Positions 34,911-43,264 of a DNA stretch of 64,000 nucleotides are shown piece by piece; positions within the stretch are counted from its first letter, which is position 1, and each line of letters begins with the position of its first letter. A model generated the notes under the pieces. The model searched no databases. It was given only the letters and a program-made list of their open reading frames with translations, and had not been told where the DNA came from. The translations under genes were made by a program, and so were the position numbers. This stretch comes from Luteibaculum oceani (GTDB lineage: Bacteria > Bacteroidota > Bacteroidia > Flavobacteriales_D > Luteibaculaceae): contig NZ_VORB01000008.1 of NCBI RefSeq assembly GCF_007995015.1, positions 62,001 through 126,000 on the forward strand, read 5' to 3'.

Positions 34911-36457
34911 TGAAAAGAAGAGACTTTTTAAAAACGGCGTCGGCTGCAGCAGCTACCCCTGTTTTATTAAATGGGATTCCGGTACAAGGTATGGAACATT
35001 CTAAATTGCTCCAGTTACTTTCCGACTCCAATTGTGAAGATCATGTTTTGGTTTTAATACAACTTAATGGAGGAAATGATGGCTTGCATACGGTTGTACC
35101 GTTAGATCAATACGACAAACTTCAAGCAGCCAGACCCGACATAATTATCCCCGAAAATTCAGTCCAGAAATTAACGGGACGAGACGACCTTGGCTTTCAT
35201 AAGCGCATGTCGCAGTTAAATGATTTGTATAGTGATGGAAAACTAACGGTGGTTCAAAATGTCGGTTATCCAAATCAAAATTTCTCCCATTTCCGCAGCA
35301 CGGATATTTGGTTAATGGCTAGTGATCACGATGAGGTATTGGACACTGGTTGGTTAGGTAGATACATGGATTGCGATCATCCTACCTACCCTGAAAGCTA
35401 CCCAAACAACAACTTTCCAGATCCACTTGGCATCCAAACGGGTGTTTTTGTTTCTCCGGCATTTTTAGGTCCCAATGCGTCCTTTGGACATGCAATTGAA
35501 GACCCAGATGAATTTTACCAACTTATTGAAGACGAAGACAATACCTCTACCGACACACCCTATGGGCATGAACTTGCTTTCATTCGTCAAACTGCTCGAA
35601 CCGCAAATGCCTACAATCTTAGGATTCAAGAAGCAGCTTCTAATCAAAACAACATTTCTACTCTTTATCCGCCAAATAGACAAAATAGACTAGCGGATCA
35701 GCTGAAAATAGTAGCTAGAATGATTGGGGGTGGGCTCAAAACCAAGTTGTACATGGTTTCACTTCCAGGGTTTGATACCCACGCTTCTCAAGTGGATAGC
35801 TTGGACAAAAACGAAGGAATGCATGGCGACTTGCTACAGATGGTAAGCGAGGCCATGAACGCCTTTCAGGATGACATTGAAAAAATGGGAGTATCCAATA
35901 AGGTGCTTACCATGACCTTTTCTGAATTTGGAAGAAGAATTGCCTCAAATGGATCTGCTGGAACCGACCATGGTGCAGCCGCACCAATTATCATGATGTC
36001 ATCTGCAATAGAGGGCTCCATTATTGGTAATAACCCAGTAGTTCCAGACAATGTTAGGGTTCAAGATAACCTCCCAATGGAAATTGACTTTAGATCGGTT
36101 TACGCCACAGTTCTTAGAGACTGGTTCTGCCTGGATGAGGAAAAAATCAAAAAAGTTTTATTCAAAGATTTCCCATTCCTACCGCTCAAAACCACTGGGG
36201 TTAGAAATTACAATAGTGATTTAGCTAAGATTAAGATGTTTCCAAATCCCGCTGTGGAATTTATCTACCTCGAGACTGAATTGACTTCATTCCATTTAGA
36301 AATTTTCGATAATGCTGGAATGCGCAAATTAGACTTAATGGTAAAAGGTAGTGGAGCTTTAAAGCAGGTAAATATTAGCACTTTACCCCCTGGGTTATAT
36401 CATCTTAGAATAAGCAATCCTTCGGGACATCGCGTGATGAAGCTTGTAAAGAAGTAA
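34907..36457 (+). CDS. DUF1501 family secreted protein with T9SS type A sorting domain
   Basis: 516 residues. It starts at the ATGA overlap with DUF1800. The N-terminal KRRDFLKTASAAAATPVLL resembles a twin-arginine type signal. DUF1501 body (about 40-420) includes VLIQLNGGNDGLHTVVP (seen as LIQLNGGNDGLHTVV), FSHFRSTDIW and FSEFGRRIASNGSAGTDHGAA (seen as FGRRIASNGSAGTDHG), a sulfatase/alkaline-phosphatase-like fold. The last 75 residues are a T9SS type A sorting domain (KMFPNPAVEFIYLE near 440, then LPPGLYHLRI and a basic VMKLVKK end). It is thus probably exported to the surface with DUF1800 support. Its substrate is not known. Confidence 0.9.
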   Translation: MMKRRDFLKTASAAAATPVLLNGIPVQGMEHSKLLQLLSDSNCEDHVLVLIQLNGGNDGLHTVVPLDQYDKLQAARPDIIIPENSVQKLTGRDDLGFHKRMSQLNDLYSDGKLTVVQNVGYPNQNFSHFRSTDIWLMASDHDEVLDTGWLGRYMDCDHPTYPESYPNNNFPDPLGIQTGVFVSPAFLGPNASFGHAIEDPDEFYQLIEDEDNTSTDTPYGHELAFIRQTARTANAYNLRIQEAASNQNNISTLYPPNRQNRLADQLKIVARMIGGGLKTKLYMVSLPGFDTHASQVDSLDKNEGMHGDLLQMVSEAMNAFQDDIEKMGVSNKVLTMTFSEFGRRIASNGSAGTDHGAAAPIIMMSSAIEGSIIGNNPVVPDNVRVQDNLPMEIDFRSVYATVLRDWFCLDEEKIKKVLFKDFPFLPLKTTGVRNYNSDLAKIKMFPNPAVEFIYLETELTSFHLEIFDNAGMRKLDLMVKGSGALKQVNISTLPPGLYHLRISNPSGHRVMKLVKK

Positions 36458-37052
36458 CCTGCTTTCGGTAGATTTTATCCATTTTATCCACCCATAATTC
36501 TACCATTTTTTGGTAGGATCTGCGGAAAACTCCTATTCCATCACGTTTTAAGATGTTATTGGGAAATGGCTTGGGAATAATTTCCCCAGAGCTATCAAGA
36601 AAACTGAAGCCTCTTAGGGTCTTTCCCAAGGAGGTTTCTACATTATAGGGGTCTATAATGAATATCTTATCGAAACTCTCTAGTGGCTCCTGACCAATAT
36701 AAAACTCCAAACTTTCGTAATTACCAGATTCTACCTCTGCCATATCCGAAGTGTGATAAAAAGCAATATGTCCGCCCATTTGTTCCATGGCCGTTAATAT
36801 TTCATTTTTAAAGCTAGCCTGCTCCTCGTAAAATCGATTCAAGCGCTCCTTATCCCCCAACTTTAACAAAGCCATTTCCTGCTGCCCTCGATTTTGAAAG
36901 CGCAATAAAAACAATACTTTGCAGTGCTTTAGCTGATGTAGTGTACTGAAAGCCAATGAGTCTAAGTTTTTCCCGGCGTATTTGGATTGACCAAAAAGCA
37001 TGCCGTTAAGAAACAGGCAGATAATAATTCCTATGTATTTTAATCTTGTCAT
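36405..37052 (-). CDS. Hypothetical secreted protein
   Basis: 215 residues. Clear signal peptide (IGIIICLFLNGMLFGQ, residues 6-21), so it is probably exported. The mature part is alpha/beta with no family I recognise; visible segments are LKHCKVLFLLRFQNRGQQE, an Arg-rich helix (KLGDKERLNRFYEEQ) and FDKIFIIDPYNVETS. Its 3' end overlaps the convergent DUF1501 gene by 53 bases, covering that protein's sorting-domain end. The frame is otherwise intact and the signal peptide argues that it is real. Confidence 0.6.
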   Translation of the reverse strand: MTRLKYIGIIICLFLNGMLFGQSKYAGKNLDSLAFSTLHQLKHCKVLFLLRFQNRGQQEMALLKLGDKERLNRFYEEQASFKNEILTAMEQMGGHIAFYHTSDMAEVESGNYESLEFYIGQEPLESFDKIFIIDPYNVETSLGKTLRGFSFLDSSGEIIPKPFPNNILKRDGIGVFRRSYQKMVELWVDKMDKIYRKQVTSLQASSRDVPKDCLF

Positions 37053-37193
37053 TTGTGTCTAAAATCCCATCGTTCGTGCCACTTAACTAAATCTTTGTGG
37101 TAAAAAAGAAATTGATTAACGAACTGAGGCTCGAAAATCTCTGAATTATTTTAATATTGATTATTAAAAGTAGTTAAAACCAAGTTTTCGCTT

Positions 37194-37934
37194 ATGCTCG
37201 GTAAGAAATGTCAGTTAACTGTAGGAACGCTATCCATTAACACATCGCTACAATTTTATTTAAAAATTGGTTTTCGTGTTGTGGCCAAAGGTAAAAGCCC
37301 ATACAATTGGTGCAAAATTACAGATGATAGCCTTCTGATGTTATTGTACGAAAACGGCAATAATTACCTGGGTATCACCTATTTCAGCGAATCCCTTACA
37401 CCCTCAATGGACCTTATAACCGGGTTAAACATCCCGTTGGTTCAAAATGCTCCGAACGAAAAGATTTTCATTACCAAAGAAGATTTGATTGTTACCCTGG
37501 CAGGTTCGGGTGATACCGAAAATATGGTGAACGTGGTATTAGCGGCTGAAGAATACCTAAGTGGTGGACGCAAGAAATTCCCAATCAAAAACAAGTTTTT
37601 AGGAACCTTTGGAGAATTGGGAGTGCTAGTGAATAGCGTAATGCAATCAAAAGATTATTGGGCGGATTTAGGATATAGAGAAATTCATTTTAATGAAAAG
37701 CCTTATCGAAGAGAATTGATTACCGATGATCTGTTTAATCTGGGATTACATGAAAATGGAAAAATGGTACCTCAGAGTATTATATACTATTGCGATGATT
37801 TGGAAAGTGTCAAGTTTGAATTGGATCAAATAGGTGTACACCACGAGGAAGAACACTTTCCATTTTGGAACGAAAAACACCCCATACACGTTAGAACACC
37901 AGAACAGCAACACATTTACATAGCAGAAATTTAA
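37194..37934 (+). CDS. Glyoxalase/VOC superfamily-like protein
   Basis: 246 residues. Two related beta-alpha-beta-beta-beta units typical of the vicinal-oxygen-chelate fold are seen: the first at about 8-115 (LTVGTLSINTSLQFYLKIGFRVVAKG, seen as SINTSLQFYLKIGFRVV), the second at about 140-245 (GVLVNSVMQSKDYWADLGYREIHF, seen as NSVMQSKDYWADLGYREI). No His/Glu metal set is obvious. It lies 20 bases ahead of uvrB on the same strand and probably shares its transcript. Family is likely but remote, and the substrate is unknown. Confidence 0.65.
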   Translation: MLGKKCQLTVGTLSINTSLQFYLKIGFRVVAKGKSPYNWCKITDDSLLMLLYENGNNYLGITYFSESLTPSMDLITGLNIPLVQNAPNEKIFITKEDLIVTLAGSGDTENMVNVVLAAEEYLSGGRKKFPIKNKFLGTFGELGVLVNSVMQSKDYWADLGYREIHFNEKPYRRELITDDLFNLGLHENGKMVPQSIIYYCDDLESVKFELDQIGVHHEEEHFPFWNEKHPIHVRTPEQQHIYIAEI

Positions 37935-37954
37935 ATCTGCCTTCCCAACTGACT

Positions 37955-39979
37955 ATGTCGCAAGAATTTAAGCTTGTCTCCGAATTTCAACCCACCGGAG
38001 ATCAGCCAGAAGCCATTAAACAATTAACACGAGGAGTTGAAGATGGTGTTTTTGCACAAACACTATTAGGTGCAACAGGTACAGGAAAGACATTTACCAT
38101 TGCAAATGTTATTGCCAACATCAATAAACCCGTGCTTGTACTTTCGCATAACAAAACATTAGCAGCACAGCTTTATAGTGAGTTCAAATCCTTTTTTCCT
38201 GAAAACCTAGTTGAGTATTTCGTTTCCTACTACGATTATTACCAGCCCGAAGCTTATCTTCCAGTAACTGGGACTTTTATTGAAAAAGACCTTAGTATAA
38301 ATGAGGAAATAGAAAAAATGAGGTTGAGTGCAACCTCTGCCCTGCTCTCAGGCAGGAAAGATGTAATTGTAGTTTCCTCGGTCTCTTGCATTTATGGTAT
38401 TGGTAATCCAGAAGAATTTCACAAGAGCGTTATCCACATTAAAAAAGGACAGGTTATAAGCCGAAATAAATTTCTTTTTAAGCTTGTAGAATCCCTTTAC
38501 TCAAGGTCACCTGAGGAACTGCAGCGCGGACAATTCAGAGTTAAGGGAGATACCGTGGATATATTTCTTGCCTATGCAGACCACGCATTGCGTGTTTTGT
38601 TTTGGGGAGATGAAATAGAAGAGATCCAGACCATAAATCCTGAATCCGGAGAACGATTAAACACTTTTGACGAAATAAACATTTATCCAGCCAACATATT
38701 TGTAACCGGTAAGGATACCCTAATGATGGCCCAGGAGGAGATTGCCAAAGACCTAAAAGAGCAAATATCCTTTTTTAAAGACATTGGAAAATCAGAAGAA
38801 GCCAAACGCCTAGAAGAAAGGGTAAATTTTGATTTGGAAATGATGCGCGAGCTAGGCTATTGTTCGGGAATAGAGAATTACTCGCGCTATTTTGATAGAA
38901 GAAAACCTGGAGACCGTCCTTTCTGTATTATCGATTATTTCCCTGATGATTTTTTAATGGTAATTGACGAAAGCCACGTAACCGTACCTCAAATACGAGC
39001 TATGTATGGCGGAGATAGAAGTAGGAAAGTAAACTTGGTAGATTATGGATTTAGACTACCAGCTGCAATGGATAACCGCCCATTAAAATTTGAAGAATTT
39101 GAAGGCTTGCTAAACCAAATCATCTACGTGAGCGCTACTCCAGCTGACTATGAATTGGAACTATCTGAAGGGGTAATAGTGGATCAAGTAATAAGGCCGA
39201 CAGGAGTTTTAGACCCTATAATTGAAATCCGCCCCACGGAAAATCAGATTGACGATTTAATTGAAGAAATTAGAATAAGGGCAGAGAAAGATGAGCGAAT
39301 ACTGGTAACCACGCTTACCAAAAGGATGGCGGAAGAACTCAATTCCTACTTGGGCAAGCTTGGAATAAGAGGCGCATACATCCATTCTGATATTGATACC
39401 CTCGAACGCATTGAAATTTTACGTCAACTTAGACTGGGTATGTTTGACGTACTCATAGGGGTGAATTTATTGCGAGAAGGATTAGACCTTCCAGAGGTTT
39501 CTCTTGTTGCCATTTTGGATGCCGATAAAGAAGGTTTCTTAAGATCCGAAAGATCTTTAACCCAAACCGCCGGAAGAGCGGCAAGAAATATAAATGGGCT
39601 AGTAATTATGTATGCAGACAAGGTTACGGACTCCATGGAACGCACCATAGAAGAAACAACCCGAAGAAGAGAAAAACAAATAGAATACAACACGTTACAT
39701 GGAATCAATCCAACCCCATTAAATAAAGCCATTCAAGAAGGTAAAGGCGTTACGATTAAAGTTAACGGCAAGGAAACCAAGGCCTATGTTGAAAATGAAG
39801 AGTTAACGCTGGCTGCCGATCCCGTATTAAAATATGCGTCTCCAGATAAAATTAAAAAGAGCATCGACGCCACTCGAAAAAGAATGGAAAAAGCTGCGAA
39901 AGAAATGGACTTTATGGAAGCCGCTCGACTAAGAGACGAGATGTTTGCCCTTCAAAAATTACTTGAAGAGAATGAGTAA
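37955..39979 (+). CDS. uvrB: Excinuclease ABC subunit B
   Basis: 674 residues. Walker A LLGATGTGKTFT (about 37-48), the beta-hairpin region VSYYDYYQPEAYLP (about 90-103) that checks damage, DEAD-like ESHVT (about 338) and helicase motifs VTTLTKRMAEEL and TAGRAARN (about 540) are present. The last part (about 630-672) is the UVR motif that contacts UvrC. UvrB takes damaged DNA from UvrA, verifies the lesion and loads UvrC in nucleotide excision repair. Length and motif order match the family fully. Confidence 0.97.
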   Translation: MSQEFKLVSEFQPTGDQPEAIKQLTRGVEDGVFAQTLLGATGTGKTFTIANVIANINKPVLVLSHNKTLAAQLYSEFKSFFPENLVEYFVSYYDYYQPEAYLPVTGTFIEKDLSINEEIEKMRLSATSALLSGRKDVIVVSSVSCIYGIGNPEEFHKSVIHIKKGQVISRNKFLFKLVESLYSRSPEELQRGQFRVKGDTVDIFLAYADHALRVLFWGDEIEEIQTINPESGERLNTFDEINIYPANIFVTGKDTLMMAQEEIAKDLKEQISFFKDIGKSEEAKRLEERVNFDLEMMRELGYCSGIENYSRYFDRRKPGDRPFCIIDYFPDDFLMVIDESHVTVPQIRAMYGGDRSRKVNLVDYGFRLPAAMDNRPLKFEEFEGLLNQIIYVSATPADYELELSEGVIVDQVIRPTGVLDPIIEIRPTENQIDDLIEEIRIRAEKDERILVTTLTKRMAEELNSYLGKLGIRGAYIHSDIDTLERIEILRQLRLGMFDVLIGVNLLREGLDLPEVSLVAILDADKEGFLRSERSLTQTAGRAARNINGLVIMYADKVTDSMERTIEETTRRREKQIEYNTLHGINPTPLNKAIQEGKGVTIKVNGKETKAYVENEELTLAADPVLKYASPDKIKKSIDATRKRMEKAAKEMDFMEAARLRDEMFALQKLLEENE

Positions 39980-40048
39980 AGTCAACGAATCTATCCACCA
40001 TTCAAACAGTTTTATAGTTTTATACCGTTAGTAAAGAAAAGATCCCCC

Positions 40049-42238
40049 ATGAAGAGATTCCTTAATTTTTGCCTCCTAGTTATTGTTTGTACCCAAGTAA
40101 ATGGGCAGTTAAGCAATGAATTATTAGACCTTAAACCTTCTAATAAGCTTGAGATTCCGGCACCTCAACAAATAAATTTCACGCAAGATCTTACCAACGA
40201 CGATAGAGGTCCTGGATATTTTGGTGAATTTATTGAGGTGGGCAGTGAATACAGCATAGAAAATGGTACGGCTTTAAGCAATGGGAAAATCGCAAAGAAG
40301 ATTTCAATTGCTACGCAGGAAGCGAAATCTATCAACCTAATTCTAAAGAATGTTGTACTTAAGAACAATGCACAAATAATCACCTATAATCCAGATTTCC
40401 CCGATTACGAATTGGAATATGGTTCGGAAAACTTATCCAAAAATGGGTCCATGGTAAGTTTTCCAATCAAGGGGAATAAGCAGGATATAATTCTGGTGGC
40501 AAATGCTTCTAATGACATCTCTTTTACCCTAGAAAAAGTGGTTTATGGAAGAAAGTCTTCCACTGGATTTGGAGAATCTGGCTCTTGTAATATTAATGCC
40601 AATTGTCCGGATGCAAATGGGTACAGGGACATTCAAAAAGCAACGGTTTTAATATTGGTAAACGGAAATGGATGGTGTACGGGAACGCTAATGAACAATC
40701 CCACCTTTGACTGCACCCCCTATATTCTAACTGCTGGACATTGTATGCCTTTTAATTTTGACGATGTCGAAAATTGGGGATTCGCGTTTAATTACGAAAG
40801 TCCAAACTGCAATTCCCAAAATGTAAATCCCACCACCTATACTGGGGCAATAGTAAAAACCTATGACGGTTTTAACGATGCGGCGCTTTTGGAAATGGAT
40901 GTTATCCCCAATCCAACTGGTGGTGTGTATTATGCGGGATACAGTAAAGTGGATGCTCAATTTAGTGCAGCGTGTTTCCACCATCCTTCTGGAGATATCA
41001 AAAAGTTTTCTTTCGACGGGGCGGAAATTGAAACGACATTTTACGATGAAGACCCCACCGAACATCTTTCTTGGAAAGTTAGGTGGGACAAAGGAACAAC
41101 AGAGGGAGGATCTTCGGGATCTGGTTTGATTAATCACGAAGGTTACATTGTAGGAACCTTAGCTGGAGGTAGAGCAAGCTGTGCCAATAGACTGGGTGCA
41201 GATTACTTCGCGCGAATTAAAGATGTATTTGAATATCGACCCGTAGATAATAGTACCTCTTATGCTCCACACCTTGACCCTGGGTATGCTAGAGACGAAT
41301 CAGTACCTGGATTCTTTTGTTCTGACCCTAAACCCGCATTGGATCTAGCCATTGCCGGAATATCTGGTGTGCCTAGAAAAGTGTGTAACGAGCTTTTTAA
41401 CCCCATAGTGGAAATTTACAATGCTGGGTTAACCGATCCAGGTGTGTTTACGGTTAGAATGACTGACGCAATGAACAATAATCTTATCAAGGAAATAATG
41501 GTAAATACAGGTCTAGCGCCAGGAGAGAAAAAATCGGTATTCCTGGGAGAAGTTGGAATCTCCAGTGATGTTTACGCCAAATTTGAAGTAAGTTCAAGTG
41601 GTACAGACCTACGTGAATTTAATAATGAAGGATTTCTAAATATTGAGTTTATTCCCGGACTAGAATACTTGCTGGAAATTCAATTGGACAGTTTTCCAAC
41701 CGAAAATGCAATATCTATTATTGACCAAAACGGTAACTTAATTGATAGCGTTAAGTTCTCCGAGGATTTTAAAATGGAACTCTTCACCCTTCCCATTTGC
41801 GTGATCCCTGACCAATGTTACACCTTAAAAGTTTATGACAATTACGGAGATGGTTTATGCTGCGACTACGGCGATGGTTATTACAAACTTTACGATAATC
41901 TTGGCAATGTTTTAGCCGATGGATGGAACACCGATCCTACCCCACAAAAGGCCCAAAAAGAAACCCATAATTTCTGTGCTACCAGTATAAAGCAACATGA
42001 AATTAAAGAGGTTAAAATATTCCCCAACCCAGTTAATAGCAGCGGTCGTATCCGTGTAGACATCCCAAATACCAATGAAAATATTGAATACACTCTTATC
42101 TCGGTTACTGGCAAAACTGTGAGCGGTGGAATTTTAACGAACAACACAATTGCCCTTCCTGAGCTTATTCCTGGTGCATACATTGTTTTATTCAGAGATA
42201 ACAAAGAAACGCGCAGAGCAAGAATTCTTGTGGAATAG
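40049..42238 (+). CDS. Secreted trypsin-like serine peptidase with T9SS type A sorting domain
   Basis: 729 residues. Signal peptide residues 1-20 (CLLVIVCTQVNGQ). Serine protease domain about 195-390: H231 in ILTAGHC, D277 in GFNDAALL, S356 in GGSSGSG give the triad; flanking Cys residues fit lysyl endopeptidase-like enzymes. A middle beta section (about 430-545) and a Cys-rich segment near 590 (LPICVIPDQCYTLKVYDNYGDGLCCDYG, seen as YDNYGDGLCCDYGDGYY) follow. The C-terminus is a type A T9SS sorting domain (KIFPNPVNSSGRIRVD, LPELIPGAYIVLF). It likely degrades proteins outside the cell. Exact residue preference is unknown. Confidence 0.93.
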   Translation: MKRFLNFCLLVIVCTQVNGQLSNELLDLKPSNKLEIPAPQQINFTQDLTNDDRGPGYFGEFIEVGSEYSIENGTALSNGKIAKKISIATQEAKSINLILKNVVLKNNAQIITYNPDFPDYELEYGSENLSKNGSMVSFPIKGNKQDIILVANASNDISFTLEKVVYGRKSSTGFGESGSCNINANCPDANGYRDIQKATVLILVNGNGWCTGTLMNNPTFDCTPYILTAGHCMPFNFDDVENWGFAFNYESPNCNSQNVNPTTYTGAIVKTYDGFNDAALLEMDVIPNPTGGVYYAGYSKVDAQFSAACFHHPSGDIKKFSFDGAEIETTFYDEDPTEHLSWKVRWDKGTTEGGSSGSGLINHEGYIVGTLAGGRASCANRLGADYFARIKDVFEYRPVDNSTSYAPHLDPGYARDESVPGFFCSDPKPALDLAIAGISGVPRKVCNELFNPIVEIYNAGLTDPGVFTVRMTDAMNNNLIKEIMVNTGLAPGEKKSVFLGEVGISSDVYAKFEVSSSGTDLREFNNEGFLNIEFIPGLEYLLEIQLDSFPTENAISIIDQNGNLIDSVKFSEDFKMELFTLPICVIPDQCYTLKVYDNYGDGLCCDYGDGYYKLYDNLGNVLADGWNTDPTPQKAQKETHNFCATSIKQHEIKEVKIFPNPVNSSGRIRVDIPNTNENIEYTLISVTGKTVSGGILTNNTIALPELIPGAYIVLFRDNKETRRARILVE

Positions 42239-42272
42239 ACGTTCAGTAATTCTTTATAAGCGACTTAAAGGT

Positions 42273-42314
42273 AAAGGCCGGTAGGATATTCTAAATTCTT
42301 GACCGGTCTTTTTT
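42273..42314 (+). terminator. Terminator after the serine peptidase gene
   Basis: Arms AAGGCCGGT and ACCGGTCTT (one mismatch) around a 19-base loop, followed by T6. It lies about 35 bases after the stop codon at 42238. Confidence 0.7.
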
Positions 42315-42346
42315 ATGGGCCTAATAACTAAGTATTATCCAACTCT

Positions 42347-42380
42347 ATAAAACAACAAAGGCCATCCTTTAGGACAGCCT
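42347..42380 (-). terminator. Terminator after the SPFH gene
   Basis: On the minus strand AGGC-TG-TCCT and AGGA-TG-GCCT pair around a short AA loop, followed by a TTTGTTGTTTT tract. It begins about 27 bases past the stop of the minus-strand SPFH gene at 42407. Confidence 0.6.
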
Positions 42381-42406
42381 CCATTAGATTATAATTGGGA
42401 ATACGA

Positions 42407-43255
42407 TTATTTTTCCGCGTTCAATATTACCGGAAGCCCTTGATCTCCATTACCGATAACGATTATTTTACTGTTAGTAGATTTTGCTAGATTTTCTGTG
42501 GCTTCTATTCCTTTCCATTTCAATAAGTCTTTAGTAATAGACTTATTTACAATTTCTTGGAAAGCTCGGATACCATCGGCTTCAATCTTTTTTCTTTCCG
42601 CCTCTTTTTGTGCTTTTTGAATTCTAAACTCGTATTCCAGAGATTCCTGTTCTTGCTTCAGTTTTCTTTCGATAGCTGCTTGTAAACTTGGTGGTAAAAC
42701 AATGTTTCTAATTAGGATATCATTTACCTGAACATAGTTCTCAGCCATTTTAGCCTTTACTTCCTCAAAAATCTGATCTTCAATCAATTCCCTCTTTGTT
42801 GTGTTAATTTCCTCAGGTAAATATTGTGCCATAACCTGCCTAACCACAGAACGAGTAAATGGACGCACCACCTTTTCAGGATAATTTTTACCACGTCTTA
42901 CCTCCAGTAATCCAAGATCATCGGAAACAGGCTCATAGAGAACCGTCACATCCAACTCAATCTTTAGAAGGTTTGATGAAAGCACTTCCATTTTTTCCTT
43001 CATCTCCTGTTGGCGAGTCTCGTATACAATCATATCATTCCACGGAGCAATGAAATGAAAACCTGGTCCGTATGGTTGGGCCGTTTCGCTAACCCCTCCA
43101 CTAAACCTTTCGTATAAAACACCCTTATGCCCAGATTCTATGGTTACCGTTATTCTATTCCAAAAAATAATGGTTAGAATAAGCGCTCCCACGATTGTTG
43201 CGATAAGCTTGAAATTTTTAATTTGAATTTGACCTTCTGGTCTGTAATCTTCCAT
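42407..43255 (-). CDS. SPFH/prohibitin (band 7) family membrane protein
   Basis: 282 residues. One N-terminal membrane helix (about 17-32; KLIATIVGALILTIIFW-like on the minus strand) is followed by the SPFH domain (about 35-210) with GHKGVLYERFSGGV and PYGPGFHFIAPWNDMI. A C-terminal coiled coil (about 195-245; LKQEQESLEYEFRIQKAQKE) fits prohibitin-like oligomerisation. SPFH proteins build large membrane rings that protect or organise partner proteins, often with FtsH. It follows the VWA-type gene by 9 bases on the same strand, in one unit. Confidence 0.88.
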   Translation of the reverse strand: MEDYRPEGQIQIKNFKLIATIVGALILTIIFWNRITVTIESGHKGVLYERFSGGVSETAQPYGPGFHFIAPWNDMIVYETRQQEMKEKMEVLSSNLLKIELDVTVLYEPVSDDLGLLEVRRGKNYPEKVVRPFTRSVVRQVMAQYLPEEINTTKRELIEDQIFEEVKAKMAENYVQVNDILIRNIVLPPSLQAAIERKLKQEQESLEYEFRIQKAQKEAERKKIEADGIRAFQEIVNKSITKDLLKWKGIEATENLAKSTNSKIIVIGNGDQGLPVILNAEK

Positions 43256-43264
43256 ATGTTGTAT

